Source: Phenylobacterium glaciei
GTDB taxonomy: Bacteria; Pseudomonadota; Alphaproteobacteria; Caulobacterales; Caulobacteraceae
Direction of reading: 5' to 3'
Length of the DNA: 64,000 bases
Assembly: GCF_016772415.1 (NCBI RefSeq)
Contig: NZ_JAGSGD010000001.1
Span: 2,939,501-3,003,500, forward strand
The position numbers and the translations under genes are program-made. A model generated the notes under the pieces. That model was given only the letters and a program-made list of their open reading frames with translations. It did not search any database and had not been told where the DNA came from. Of this stretch, positions 42,817-50,378 are shown in pieces (positions within the stretch are counted from its first letter, which is position 1; each line of letters opens with the position of its first letter).

Positions 42817-43292
42817 GTCAGCCGCCGCTCGGCCTCGAAGCGCGCGCCGGCGCGGTCGTGCGCCACCAGGCTCATGTCCCAGGCCCCGCTCAGGCCGCCG
42901 GGCCGGGCCGCATAGATTCCGGGCGCGGTCTCGGCCAGGAAGGCGTTCTTGCGGCCCGTCTCGGTGGCCGGGCGCTCAAGCTTCACCGCGACCTTGAGCC
43001 CGCTCACCGGACGGCCCGTCCGGTCCCGGAAGGTCACCACCACGGCGCCGTCGTCCCCGGCCTGCGCGGCCGCGCGCCAGCCGAGGCGCTCCTGGGCGTT
43101 AAGCTGGGCGAGCTTGGCGTTGTAGGCGACCCCGTCCTCGTAGGGTGTGCGCGAGACCTCGCCGGGAAAGGTGCGGATCGCCATCACCGTGAACCCGACA
43201 TTCACCGCGATGATGACGCCGAAGAAGGCCACGAAGATGCCCAGGACGTGCAGGCCGTTCAACTGGAAGGGCTTGTGCGGGATGTCGGTCAT
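42807..43292 (-). CDS. ccoH: CcoH, cbb3 assembly protein
   Basis: A 161-residue FixH/CcoH family protein. One N-terminal membrane helix (HVLGIFVAFFGVIIAVNVGFTVMAI), then FPGEVSRTPYEDGVAYNAKLAQLNAQERLGW, which is the FixH-type block, and a beta-rich periplasmic domain. It associates with the cbb3 complex. It overlaps ccoG by 4 bp at its 5' end. Confidence 0.92.
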   Translation of the reverse strand: MTDIPHKPFQLNGLHVLGIFVAFFGVIIAVNVGFTVMAIRTFPGEVSRTPYEDGVAYNAKLAQLNAQERLGWRAAAQAGDDGAVVVTFRDRTGRPVSGLKVAVKLERPATETGRKNAFLAETAPGIYAARPGGLSGAWDMSLVAHDRAGARFEAERRLTWR

Positions 43293-44785
43293 GGCGCGTT
43301 CGCGGCTCCCGAGAGGAAGTTGGTCTTGACGGTCATGGCGTCGCGCCCGGCCCGCGCCGCGAAGACGGCGGGCATGTTGGGCGCCGCGATGGCGGCGGCC
43401 GGGACGGTGACGAACACCCGCACGGCGCGGACTTGGTTGGGCTCCACACGCACGCTGAGGGTCTCGCCGGCCGCCTTGTCGCCTGGGGTGCGCAGTTTGG
43501 CGCCCACCGGCCCGGCGAAGGCCACCTGGACGTCCTGCGCCTCGAAGCCACGGTTCGCGATCTTGAGGGTGTAACCGTCGCGGATGGCCCCGTCGTGCAG
43601 GCGCACGAACATCGGGTTTCTGTCCCGCAGGACGTGGACGTCCAGGGCGCTGCGGTGGGTCAGGCCCCAGATCATCAGGCCGCTCACCAGGGTCAGGGCC
43701 ACAGCGTAGTAGGCGGTCCTGGGTCGCAGCAGCTTGTAAACCGGCGTCTGCCGCATCTCGCGGGCGGCCACCGCCGCATCGGTGTCATAGGCGATCAGGC
43801 CGCGCGGCCGCTCGACCTTGTCCATGATCTCGTCGCAGGCGTCGATGCAAAGGCCACAGTTGATGCACTCCAGCTGCGAACCGTCGCGGATGTCGATGCC
43901 CATGGGGCAGACGACGACGCAGGCGTGGCAGTCGATGCAGTCGCCGCGCCCCTCCCAGGTCTGGCCCTTCTTGTGGGGCCCGCGGGCCTCGCCCCGGTCG
44001 CGCAGATAGGTCACCTGCAGGGAGTGCTCGTCCAGCATGGCGCCCTGGATGCGCGGCCACGGGCAGAGATAGACGCAGACCTGTTCGCGCATGAAGCCGG
44101 CGAAGGCGTAGGTGGTCGCGGTCAGCAGGGCGCAGAAGATGTAGGCCGTGGCCGGAGCCTGGCCGATCCAGAAGTGGGTGATCAGGGTGGGCGCGTCGTG
44201 GAAGTAGAAGATCCACGCCCCGCCGGTCCCAAAGCCGATGGCGAGCCAGACAGCGTGCTTGCCGATCTTGCGCCAGGCCTTGTCGAAGGACCATGGCGCG
44301 GCGTCCAGCTTCATGCGGGCATTGCGGTCGCCCTCGAAGGCGCGCTCCACATAGATGAAGAGGTCGGTCCAGACCGTCTGCGGGCAGGCGTAGCCGCACC
44401 ACAGCCGGCCGAACAGGGCGCTGACCAGGAACAGGGCCAGGGCCCCCATCACCAGCAGGCCGGTGATGAAATAGACCTCCTGCGGCCAGAGCTGGATGCC
44501 GAAGAAGTAGAACCGCCCACCGGCGAAATCGACCAGCACCGCCTGGTCCGGCAGGGCGCCGGGGCGCTCCCACCGGATCCAGGGGGTGACGTAGTAGATC
44601 GTCAGCATGACGATCATCAGGATCCACTTGATCCGCCGCCACTGGCCGTGGACCAGCTTGGGATAGATCGGGGTCCGGGGCTTGTAGAGGCCCAGGGTGA
44701 ACCCCTTGGCTCGCGCCGTGGCCGCAGCCGAGACAGGCCCCGTCTTGGGAGCTTCGGGCTTGGTCCGATCAATGACGACGGTCAT
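43289..44785 (-). CDS. ccoG: CcoG, membrane ferredoxin-like protein for cbb3 assembly
   Basis: A 498-residue polytopic protein. Two 4Fe-4S ferredoxin motifs lie at CIDCHACVVVCPMGID and CINCGLCIDACDEIM; an early YACPQTVW motif is typical of the family. A periplasmic Ig-like C-terminal domain follows. CcoG reduces Cu(II) to Cu(I) during cbb3 assembly in Rhodobacter. ATG 44785 is 6 nt after the ccoP stop. Confidence 0.95.
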   Translation of the reverse strand: MTVVIDRTKPEAPKTGPVSAAATARAKGFTLGLYKPRTPIYPKLVHGQWRRIKWILMIVMLTIYYVTPWIRWERPGALPDQAVLVDFAGGRFYFFGIQLWPQEVYFITGLLVMGALALFLVSALFGRLWCGYACPQTVWTDLFIYVERAFEGDRNARMKLDAAPWSFDKAWRKIGKHAVWLAIGFGTGGAWIFYFHDAPTLITHFWIGQAPATAYIFCALLTATTYAFAGFMREQVCVYLCPWPRIQGAMLDEHSLQVTYLRDRGEARGPHKKGQTWEGRGDCIDCHACVVVCPMGIDIRDGSQLECINCGLCIDACDEIMDKVERPRGLIAYDTDAAVAAREMRQTPVYKLLRPRTAYYAVALTLVSGLMIWGLTHRSALDVHVLRDRNPMFVRLHDGAIRDGYTLKIANRGFEAQDVQVAFAGPVGAKLRTPGDKAAGETLSVRVEPNQVRAVRVFVTVPAAAIAAPNMPAVFAARAGRDAMTVKTNFLSGAANAP

Positions 44786-44791
44786 GGCGGG

Positions 44792-45658
44792 CTACTGACC
44801 GCCGGCGTTGGCATGGACGTAGACGGCCAGCGCCTTGATGGTCTCTGGGCTGAAGCGCGCCTCCCAGGTCGGCATCACCCCGCCACGGCCGTTCCAGATC
44901 TGGCCGCGGATGTCCGTCCGTTCAGGACCGTACAGCCAGTCGGCGTCGGTCAGGTCGGGCGCCCCCAGGGTGACATTGCCCTTCCCCTGCGGCCCGTGAC
45001 AGGCGACGCACTGCTCGGCGAACACAGGGGCGGCTCGCGCCACGGCGGCGGCATTGGCCGGACGCCGCGAGAGGGCGACCACGTATTCGGTCAGATCGTC
45101 GATCTGAGCCGGCTGCAGGATCTGGTCACGGCCGAAGGACGGCATCTGCGACTGGCGGGCGTGCGGGTTGTCGGAGCGCACCCCTACCTGGATGGTGTGC
45201 TGGATATCCTCCAGGCTGCCGCCCCAGAGCCAGACGTCGTCGCGCAGGTTGGCGTAGCCCTTGGACCCCGTGCCGCCGACGCCATGACAGGTGGCGCAGT
45301 TGTCGCCGAACACCGACTGACCGACGGCCAGGGCGTAGGCCTGCAGCTTAGGATCGGACTCGATGGTCTCCAGAGACGCTGTGCGCAGCATCGCCCCCTC
45401 GGCCCCGCGCAGGTGTTGCAGGGTCTCCAGCTGCTTGGCCACTTCGACGCGGTCGGACTGATGCAGCACGCCCTTGGCGTAGGAATGCATCCCCGGCCAG
45501 GACGGCATCAGCACCCAGTAGATCGCCGCGATGACGATGCAGCCGTAGAAGATGTAGAGCCACCAGCGGGGCAGAGGATTGTCCAGCTCACGGATGCCAT
45601 CCCACTCGTGGCCGGTGTCCTCGACGCCGGAATGTTCGTCGGTTTCACGGTTGGACAT
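44792..45658 (-). CDS. ccoP: CcoP, diheme cytochrome c subunit of cbb3 oxidase
   Basis: A 288-residue protein. One membrane helix (PRWWLYIFYGCIVIAAIYWVL) preceded by WDGIRELDNPLP, then two cytochrome c domains with CATCH and CVACH heme sites and distal Met ligands such as QSQMPSFG and GGVMPTW. GAGGA lies ahead of ATG 45658. It passes electrons to CcoO. Confidence 0.97.
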   Translation of the reverse strand: MSNRETDEHSGVEDTGHEWDGIRELDNPLPRWWLYIFYGCIVIAAIYWVLMPSWPGMHSYAKGVLHQSDRVEVAKQLETLQHLRGAEGAMLRTASLETIESDPKLQAYALAVGQSVFGDNCATCHGVGGTGSKGYANLRDDVWLWGGSLEDIQHTIQVGVRSDNPHARQSQMPSFGRDQILQPAQIDDLTEYVVALSRRPANAAAVARAAPVFAEQCVACHGPQGKGNVTLGAPDLTDADWLYGPERTDIRGQIWNGRGGVMPTWEARFSPETIKALAVYVHANAGGQ

Positions 45659-45824
45659 GGTCGTCCTCACTGTCCTCCAGCGGCAGAGCCGCGAGGCGTT
45701 TGAAGGTCTCGTTGTGACGGGGCCAGAGGGCGTAGATCACCCCGATGAAGAAGAGGACGCCGAAGTAGACGGTGCCCCCCTGCTGGGCGAAGCGGGCGAC
45801 CGCCTCGTAGGACAGGCCGCTCAT
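45645..45824 (-). CDS. ccoQ: CcoQ, small subunit of cbb3 oxidase
   Basis: A 59-residue protein starting [20 protein letters not shown], with one membrane helix ([16 protein letters not shown]) followed by [17 protein letters not shown], a typical CcoQ tail. It overlaps ccoO by 4 bp (ATGA) and ccoP by 14 bp. It stabilises the complex and the CcoP association. Confidence 0.92.
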   Translation of the reverse strand: MSGLSYEAVARFAQQGGTVYFGVLFFIGVIYALWPRHNETFKRLAALPLEDSEDDHVQP

Positions 45825-46558
45825 CTTTGGTTCTCCGGGTCTTCCGCGTGATAGGTCCGGAAGTCCACCAGCCCGCCCAGCATCTGCAGATAGGCGATCA
45901 GGGCGTCCATCTCGGTCAGCCGGTCCGGATCGCCGTCGAAATCGCGCTGGGCGATCTTGGCGCCGTAGCGCTTCTTCAGGGCGGTGGCCCGGCTGTCGAA
46001 GGGATCGGCCTGGGCCTCCAGATCATCCGTCGCGTGGTCGATCTGGTCCTGGGTATAGGGGACGCCCACCCGGGTCATGGCCGAGAGCTTGGCCTGGACG
46101 TCCCGGTAGTCGAGGTCCTTGTCGCGCAGGAAGGCGTAGGGCGGCATCACCGACTCCGGCACCACCGAACGCGGATCGGTCAGGTGGTCCTTGTGCCAGC
46201 TGTCGGAATACTTGCCGCCGACCCGTGCGAGGTCGGGCCCGGTGCGCTTGGAGCCCCACTGGAAGGGGTGGTCGTACATGCTCTCGGCCGCCAGGCTGTA
46301 GTGGCCGTAGCGTTCGACCTCGTCGCGCAGCGGGCGGATCATCTGCGAGTGGCAGACGTAGCAGCCCTCGCGAATGTAGATGTCGCGGCCCTCAAGCTCG
46401 AGGGGGGTGTAGGGACGCATCCCGTCGACCTTCTCCACCGTGCTCTCCAGGTAGAAGAGCGGCGAGATCTCCACGAGGCCGCCGATGGAGACGACGACGA
46501 CGATGCCGATGATCATCCAGAGCGAGTGACGCTCGAAGTTGGCGTGTTTTTTCCACAT
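45821..46558 (-). CDS. ccoO: CcoO, monoheme cytochrome c subunit of cbb3 oxidase
   Basis: A 245-residue protein. N-terminal membrane helix ([21 protein letters not shown]), then the heme c site [14 protein letters not shown], the family block [36 protein letters not shown], and a C-terminal [12 protein letters not shown]. One heme c. Confidence 0.97.
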   Translation of the reverse strand: MWKKHANFERHSLWMIIGIVVVVSIGGLVEISPLFYLESTVEKVDGMRPYTPLELEGRDIYIREGCYVCHSQMIRPLRDEVERYGHYSLAAESMYDHPFQWGSKRTGPDLARVGGKYSDSWHKDHLTDPRSVVPESVMPPYAFLRDKDLDYRDVQAKLSAMTRVGVPYTQDQIDHATDDLEAQADPFDSRATALKKRYGAKIAQRDFDGDPDRLTEMDALIAYLQMLGGLVDFRTYHAEDPENQR

Positions 46559-46570
46559 GGTCAGGGCCCC

Positions 46571-48229
46571 CTACGCCGCCGCCGCGAGGGCGGGCAGCGA
46601 GGCCAGGCCTTGAGGCTGGGCCTCATGACCCGGCATCCTGATGGTCCGCCAAAGGTTGTAGGACATGATCACCGCGCCCGAGAGGTACATGAGCCCCCCG
46701 ACCGTGCGGATGATGTTCTCGACGTGCTTGGCTGCGACGGTCTCGACGAAGCTGTTGGCCAGGAACCCCTGCGGCGTGTACTCGCGCCACATCAGGCCCT
46801 CCATGATCCCGGAGACCCACATCGCGGCGATGTAGAGCAGGATGCCCGTCGTCGCGATCCAGAAGTGCCATTCAATCAGGGTGTTGGAGTAGATCCTGTC
46901 CTTCTTCCACAGCCACGGGACCATGCAGTAGACGGCTCCGAAGGAGATGAAGCCGACCCAGCCCAGCGCGCCGGAATGCACGTGGCCGATGGTCCAGTCG
47001 GTGTAGTGGGAGAGCGCGTTGACCTCCCGAAGGCTCATCAGCGGGCCCTCGAAGGTGGACATGCCGTAGAAGGCCAGGGCCACCACCATCATCCGGATGA
47101 CGGGATCGGTGCGCAGCTTGTCCCAGGCGCCCGAGAGCGTCATCAGGCCGTTGATCATGCCGCCCCAGGAGGGCATCCAGAGCATGATCGAGAAGGTGGC
47201 CCCCAGGGTCTGGGTCCACTGCGGCAGGGCCGTATAGTGCAGGTGGTGCGGGCCCGCCCAGATGTAGATGAAGATCAGCGACCAGAAGTGGACGATGGAC
47301 AGGCGGTACGAATAGACCGGCCGCTCGGCCCGCTTGGGCACGAAATAGTACATCATCCCCAGGAAGCCGGCGGTGAGGAAGAAGCCGACGGCGTTGTGGC
47401 CGTACCACCACTGCACCAGGGCGTCCTGGACCCCCGAATAGAGCGAGTAGCTGCGGTGGTTCAGCAGGCCCACCGGCAAGGCCATGTTGTTGACGATGTG
47501 CAGGATCGCCACGGTGATGATGAAGGCCAGATAGAACCAGTTGGCCACGTAGATGTGGGGCTCCTTGCGCTTCCAGATGGTGCCTAGGAAGACCAGCAGA
47601 TAGGCGACCCAGACCACGGCCAGCCAGAGATCCACGTACCACTCGGGTTCGGCGTATTCCTTCGACTGGGTGATCCCGGCCAGGTAGCCGGTGGCCGCCA
47701 GGACGATGAACAGCTGATAGCCCCAGAACACGAACCAGGGGGCGACGCCGCCGGCCAGACGGGCGCGGCAGGTGCGCTGGACGACCCAGAAGGAGGTGGC
47801 GATCAAAGCGTTGCCGCCGAAGGCGAAGATCACCCCGGAGGTATGCAGCGGGCGCAGGCGGCCGAAGTTCAACCAGCCGGCCTCGGGGAAGTAGAAGATG
47901 TTGGGCCAGGTCACCTGGGCGGCGATCAGCACACCGGCCAGCATGGCGACAATGGCCCAGAACATGGTGGCCACGACGCCCGCCCGGATCACGCCGTCGG
48001 CGTAGCGCGTGGGCTGGGAGCGGAACTTCCCGTAGGCGACCCCCGCGGTCATCACCCCGGCGGCCAGTACGAAGGCGGCCAGGAAGATGTAGCTGTGGAA
48101 GCGGAACAGGGGGTCCTGGGTGAAGGCCGCGGCAAGCAGCGCCGTGAAGGCCCCCACCCCTGTGAAGATGTAGAGCAGCACCACGTCGAACGGCGCGCCC
48201 TCATCATGTTGGACAGATAGTTGTGTCAT
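46571..48229 (-). CDS. ccoN: CcoN, catalytic subunit of cbb3 cytochrome oxidase
   Basis: A 552-residue heme-copper oxidase subunit I of type C with about 12 membrane helices. Heme b and b3 ligands: LRPLHTSGV and [10 protein letters not shown]. CuB ligands: HNAVGFF and GPHHLHY. The C-family Tyr crosslink position is near helix 7 ([13 protein letters not shown]). It reduces O2 to water with high affinity. Start 48229 has a perfect FixK box 61 bp upstream. It heads a transcript that runs through ccoS and possibly hemN. Confidence 0.97.
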   Translation of the reverse strand: MTQLSVQHDEGAPFDVVLLYIFTGVGAFTALLAAAFTQDPLFRFHSYIFLAAFVLAAGVMTAGVAYGKFRSQPTRYADGVIRAGVVATMFWAIVAMLAGVLIAAQVTWPNIFYFPEAGWLNFGRLRPLHTSGVIFAFGGNALIATSFWVVQRTCRARLAGGVAPWFVFWGYQLFIVLAATGYLAGITQSKEYAEPEWYVDLWLAVVWVAYLLVFLGTIWKRKEPHIYVANWFYLAFIITVAILHIVNNMALPVGLLNHRSYSLYSGVQDALVQWWYGHNAVGFFLTAGFLGMMYYFVPKRAERPVYSYRLSIVHFWSLIFIYIWAGPHHLHYTALPQWTQTLGATFSIMLWMPSWGGMINGLMTLSGAWDKLRTDPVIRMMVVALAFYGMSTFEGPLMSLREVNALSHYTDWTIGHVHSGALGWVGFISFGAVYCMVPWLWKKDRIYSNTLIEWHFWIATTGILLYIAAMWVSGIMEGLMWREYTPQGFLANSFVETVAAKHVENIIRTVGGLMYLSGAVIMSYNLWRTIRMPGHEAQPQGLASLPALAAAA

Positions 48230-48289
48230 CGATCCCCGACCCAAACTGCGAAGTTGGGTCCGCAATGGCGTGGATCGCGGCGGAGGGCT

Positions 48290-48303
48290 TTGACCGAGAT
48301 CAA
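48290..48303. promoter_or_regulatory. FixK/FNR box in the divergent ccoN / 48364 region
   Basis: TTGACCGAGATCAA, a perfect box midway between the two starts (67 bp from each). It predicts starts near 48255 for ccoN and 48338 for the plus-strand gene, so one box may serve both. Confidence 0.82.
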
Positions 48304-48363
48304 GGCCGTCAAACCGTCGCAGTCTCTTATGGGTCAAGCCGATCTCCGGCCGGAGCTAAAGAC

Positions 48364-48618
48364 ATGGCGCAGCCCGCCTCCCCCCGTCCCTCTCCCCTTC
48401 TGGCGGCCGCCGCCCTGCTCGGCGCCTCGGCCCTGGTGACCGGGACGATCGCCGCCGTCCATATGTGGCTGACCGCCCTGCGCGGGCCGATGTGCGGCCC
48501 CTCGGACGGCGGCCACTGCTGGGCCTGTTATGTGGCGCCGCTGCTGGCCATGACCGCCGTGACGGCCTGGCAAGCCCATCGCGGGCGCCTCACCCCGGTC
48601 TGGGCGCGGGCAAGGTAG
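48364..48618 (+). CDS. 84-residue Cys/His-rich membrane protein
   Basis: ATG 48364 has GGAG 9 nt upstream. Two hydrophobic segments (LLAAAALLGASALVTGTIAAVHMWL and CYVAPLLAMTAVTAW) flank a loop MCGPSDGGHCWAC with three Cys and one His, which could bind a metal or heme. It is divergent from ccoN with a shared FixK box. No family recognised. Confidence 0.72.
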   Translation: MAQPASPRPSPLLAAAALLGASALVTGTIAAVHMWLTALRGPMCGPSDGGHCWACYVAPLLAMTAVTAWQAHRGRLTPVWARAR

Positions 48619-48621
48619 AGC

Positions 48622-48679
48622 CTCCGTAGTCCCCCCTAGGGAGCGCTCCTGAATTTCGGCGACCGGTCGCCGGGCCTAG
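48622..48679 (+). promoter_or_regulatory. Candidate FixJ-type promoter of the alternative oxidase operon
   Basis: CTCCGTAG (48622-48629), GAATTTCGG (48651-48659) and CCTAG (48675-48679) lie 88, 59 and 35 bp before ATG 48710, the same offsets as in the fixK promoter (31724-31781). CTCCGTAG...CTAGGGAG also forms an imperfect palindrome, as expected for a dimeric LuxR-type HTH. Confidence 0.6.
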
Positions 48680-48709
48680 GTCTGGGGCATCGTCGTTTTG
48701 GAGTTCGTC

Positions 48710-49407
48710 ATGACCCTCGCCGCCCCGCCCCTGGTTGACCTGAGCATCCACTATCCGCCCGCCAACCTGTCCGACCGCGTGGCGCTCGGGGCCACCAAGT
48801 TCCTGCGGCTGTTCGCCGACACCTTCTTCGCCAAGCGCTATGGCCACCGCGCCGTGGTGCTGGAGACGGTGGCCGCCGTGCCCGGCATGGTGGGGGCGAC
48901 CCTCAACCACCGAAGTGCCTTCGCCGCATGGAGGACGACCGGGGCTGGATCCGCACCCTGATGGACGAGGCTGAGAACGAGCGCATGCACCTGATGACCT
49001 TCATCGAGGTCTGCAAGCCGACGGCCTTCGAGCGGTTCATGGTGATCGCCGCCCAGTGGGTCTTCTACCTGTTCTTCTTCGGCCTCTACCTGATCGCTCC
49101 GAAGACCGCGCACAGGCTGGTGGGCTATTTCGAGGAAGAGGCGGTGATCAGCTACACCCACTATCTGGCCGAGATCGACGAAGGCCGCTCGCCCAATGTG
49201 CCGGCGCCCGCGCTCGCCATCCGCTACTGGAACCTGCCGGCCACCGCGACCCTTCGCGACGTGGTCCTGGTGGTCCGCGCCGACGAGGCGCACCACCGCG
49301 ACGTGAACCACGGGTTCGCCAATGACCTGATCGGCCTGCCCCTCGGCGCCGTCGCCCCCTGCCCGCCCCACGTCGAACTGACGCCCCATTGGAAGACCGC
49401 GGCCTGA
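48710..49407 (+). pseudogene. aox: Alternative oxidase (ubiquinol:O2, cyanide-insensitive), frameshifted
   Basis: Frame 1 from ATG 48710 (GGAG upstream) reads through [29 protein letters not shown] and then leaves the family. The protein resumes in the next frame at 48913 as [33 protein letters not shown]. One base is missing at 48911-48912; a restored codon would give the usual H-L-K. All diiron ligands are present across the two parts: Glu in LETVAA, Glu and His in NERMHL, Glu in FEEEAVISY, and Glu and His in RADEAHHRD. It is either a recent mutation or a sequencing error. An intact enzyme would be about 232 residues and membrane-attached. Confidence 0.85.
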
Positions 49408-49433
49408 TGGCCCGCCGCCCGGAAGGATTGACC

Positions 49434-49775
49434 ATGCGTACAGGCCTGCTTGTTCTGATCCTTCTGGCGGCGCCGGCCGCCGCGACGGCCGCGGACAATC
49501 CCCTGCTGGCCGCCCAGGCCCGAGGCTACACCTTGGCCGCCGGGGTCTGCGCCGCGTGCCACATGATTGAGCCGGCGGGAACCAGCCCCAACCCGCGGGC
49601 GCCGCCGTTCCGGATCCTGGCGGGGCGCTATGTCCCCCTCACCCTGCAGCGCCGGCTGGCCGATATCGCCGAGACCGGACACTACGCCATGCCGCCGATC
49701 AACATTCACGCCGACCAGGTGCAGGACGTGGTGGCCTATATCAACAGCCTGGAACGACCCACCGACCCGCATTAG
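49434..49775 (+). CDS. Periplasmic c-type cytochrome
   Basis: A 113-residue cytochrome c with a Sec signal (MRTGLLVLILLAAPAAATAA). The heme site is GVCAACHMIEP and the distal Met is HYAMPPINI; VVAYINSLE closes the fold. GGAAGGA precedes the start. It lies 26 bp after the alternative oxidase and is probably in one transcript with it. Confidence 0.9.
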   Translation: MRTGLLVLILLAAPAAATAADNPLLAAQARGYTLAAGVCAACHMIEPAGTSPNPRAPPFRILAGRYVPLTLQRRLADIAETGHYAMPPINIHADQVQDVVAYINSLERPTDPH

Positions 49776-49820
49776 GGCCACCGGCGACGGGTCCATATCC
49801 AGTCAGGACGAGCAGTAGGC

Positions 49821-50261
49821 GTGATCACGGTGTCCCCCGTTCCGTCGCGCCATGGCCCCGGCGTCCCCGCCGGCGTCACCGAGCCGATGATCCATGACCT
49901 GGTCCACGGCTTCTACGCCACCATCCGCGCCGATCCGATTCTGGGGCCTATCTTCAACCGCGAGGTCGGCGACGACTGGCACCCTCACCTGGCCAAGCTC
50001 TGCGACTTCTGGTCCTCGGTGCTGCTGATGACCGGACGGTTCAAGGGATCGCCGATGGCCGCCCACGCGGCCCTGCCCGACATCACGCCGGCCCACTTCA
50101 CGCGCTGGCTGAACCTCTTCCGGCAAAGCGCCGAGAAGCTCTGTCCGCCGGACGCCGCGGCCCTGTTTGTCGCCAAGTCCGAAATGATCGCCCAGAGCCT
50201 GCAGCTCGGCATCGCCGCACGCCGCGGAGACCTGCCACCCTTGCGGGCCTCGCACAGCTGA
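49821..50261 (+). CDS. Group III truncated hemoglobin
   Basis: A 146-residue heme protein of the trHb group III (P) class. Family features are LVHGFYATIRADPILGPIFN, WHPHLAKLCDFWSSVLLMTGRFKGSPMAAHAAL and FTRWLNLFRQSAEKLCPPDAA. The start is GTG 49821. It may detoxify NO or bind O2. It follows the cytochrome c and alternative oxidase genes on the same strand. Confidence 0.87.
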   Translation: MITVSPVPSRHGPGVPAGVTEPMIHDLVHGFYATIRADPILGPIFNREVGDDWHPHLAKLCDFWSSVLLMTGRFKGSPMAAHAALPDITPAHFTRWLNLFRQSAEKLCPPDAAALFVAKSEMIAQSLQLGIAARRGDLPPLRASHS

Positions 50262-50272
50262 TGGAAGCGCGC

Positions 50273-50295
50273 TGGTGGGCCCGGTAGGACTCGAA
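50273..50295 (-). other. tRNA 3'-end fragment (possible att remnant)
   Basis: The minus strand reads a 23-nt tRNA end: T-loop TTCGAGT, T-stem CCTAC, acceptor CGGGCCC, discriminator A and CCA (7+5+7+1+3). The preceding bases (CGCCGCGTTA) do not continue the T-arm, and no D-arm or anticodon arm follows, so there is no complete tRNA. Such 3' ends are usual attachment scars of integrating elements. It lies between the oxidase operon and the RND locus. Confidence 0.6.
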
Positions 50296-50378
50296 TAACG
50301 CGGCGAAACACCTACCGCGCCCGGGATTCGTGGAGATTTGCCCGGGCACATACCAACAATTGTACGAACATCCCTGAG

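Noticed and set aside
43433-45703. 756-codon plus-strand frame across ccoG and ccoP
   Set aside because: Antisense to two clear genes with heme and Fe-S motifs; composition is that of a shadow.
48698-48961. Intact small gene of 87 codons
   Set aside because: It is the first half of the alternative oxidase before the lost base; the tail after 48911 is frameshift sequence.
50273-50349. A complete minus-strand tRNA
   Set aside because: Only the last 23 nt fit. There is no matching 5' acceptor strand, D-arm or anticodon arm.
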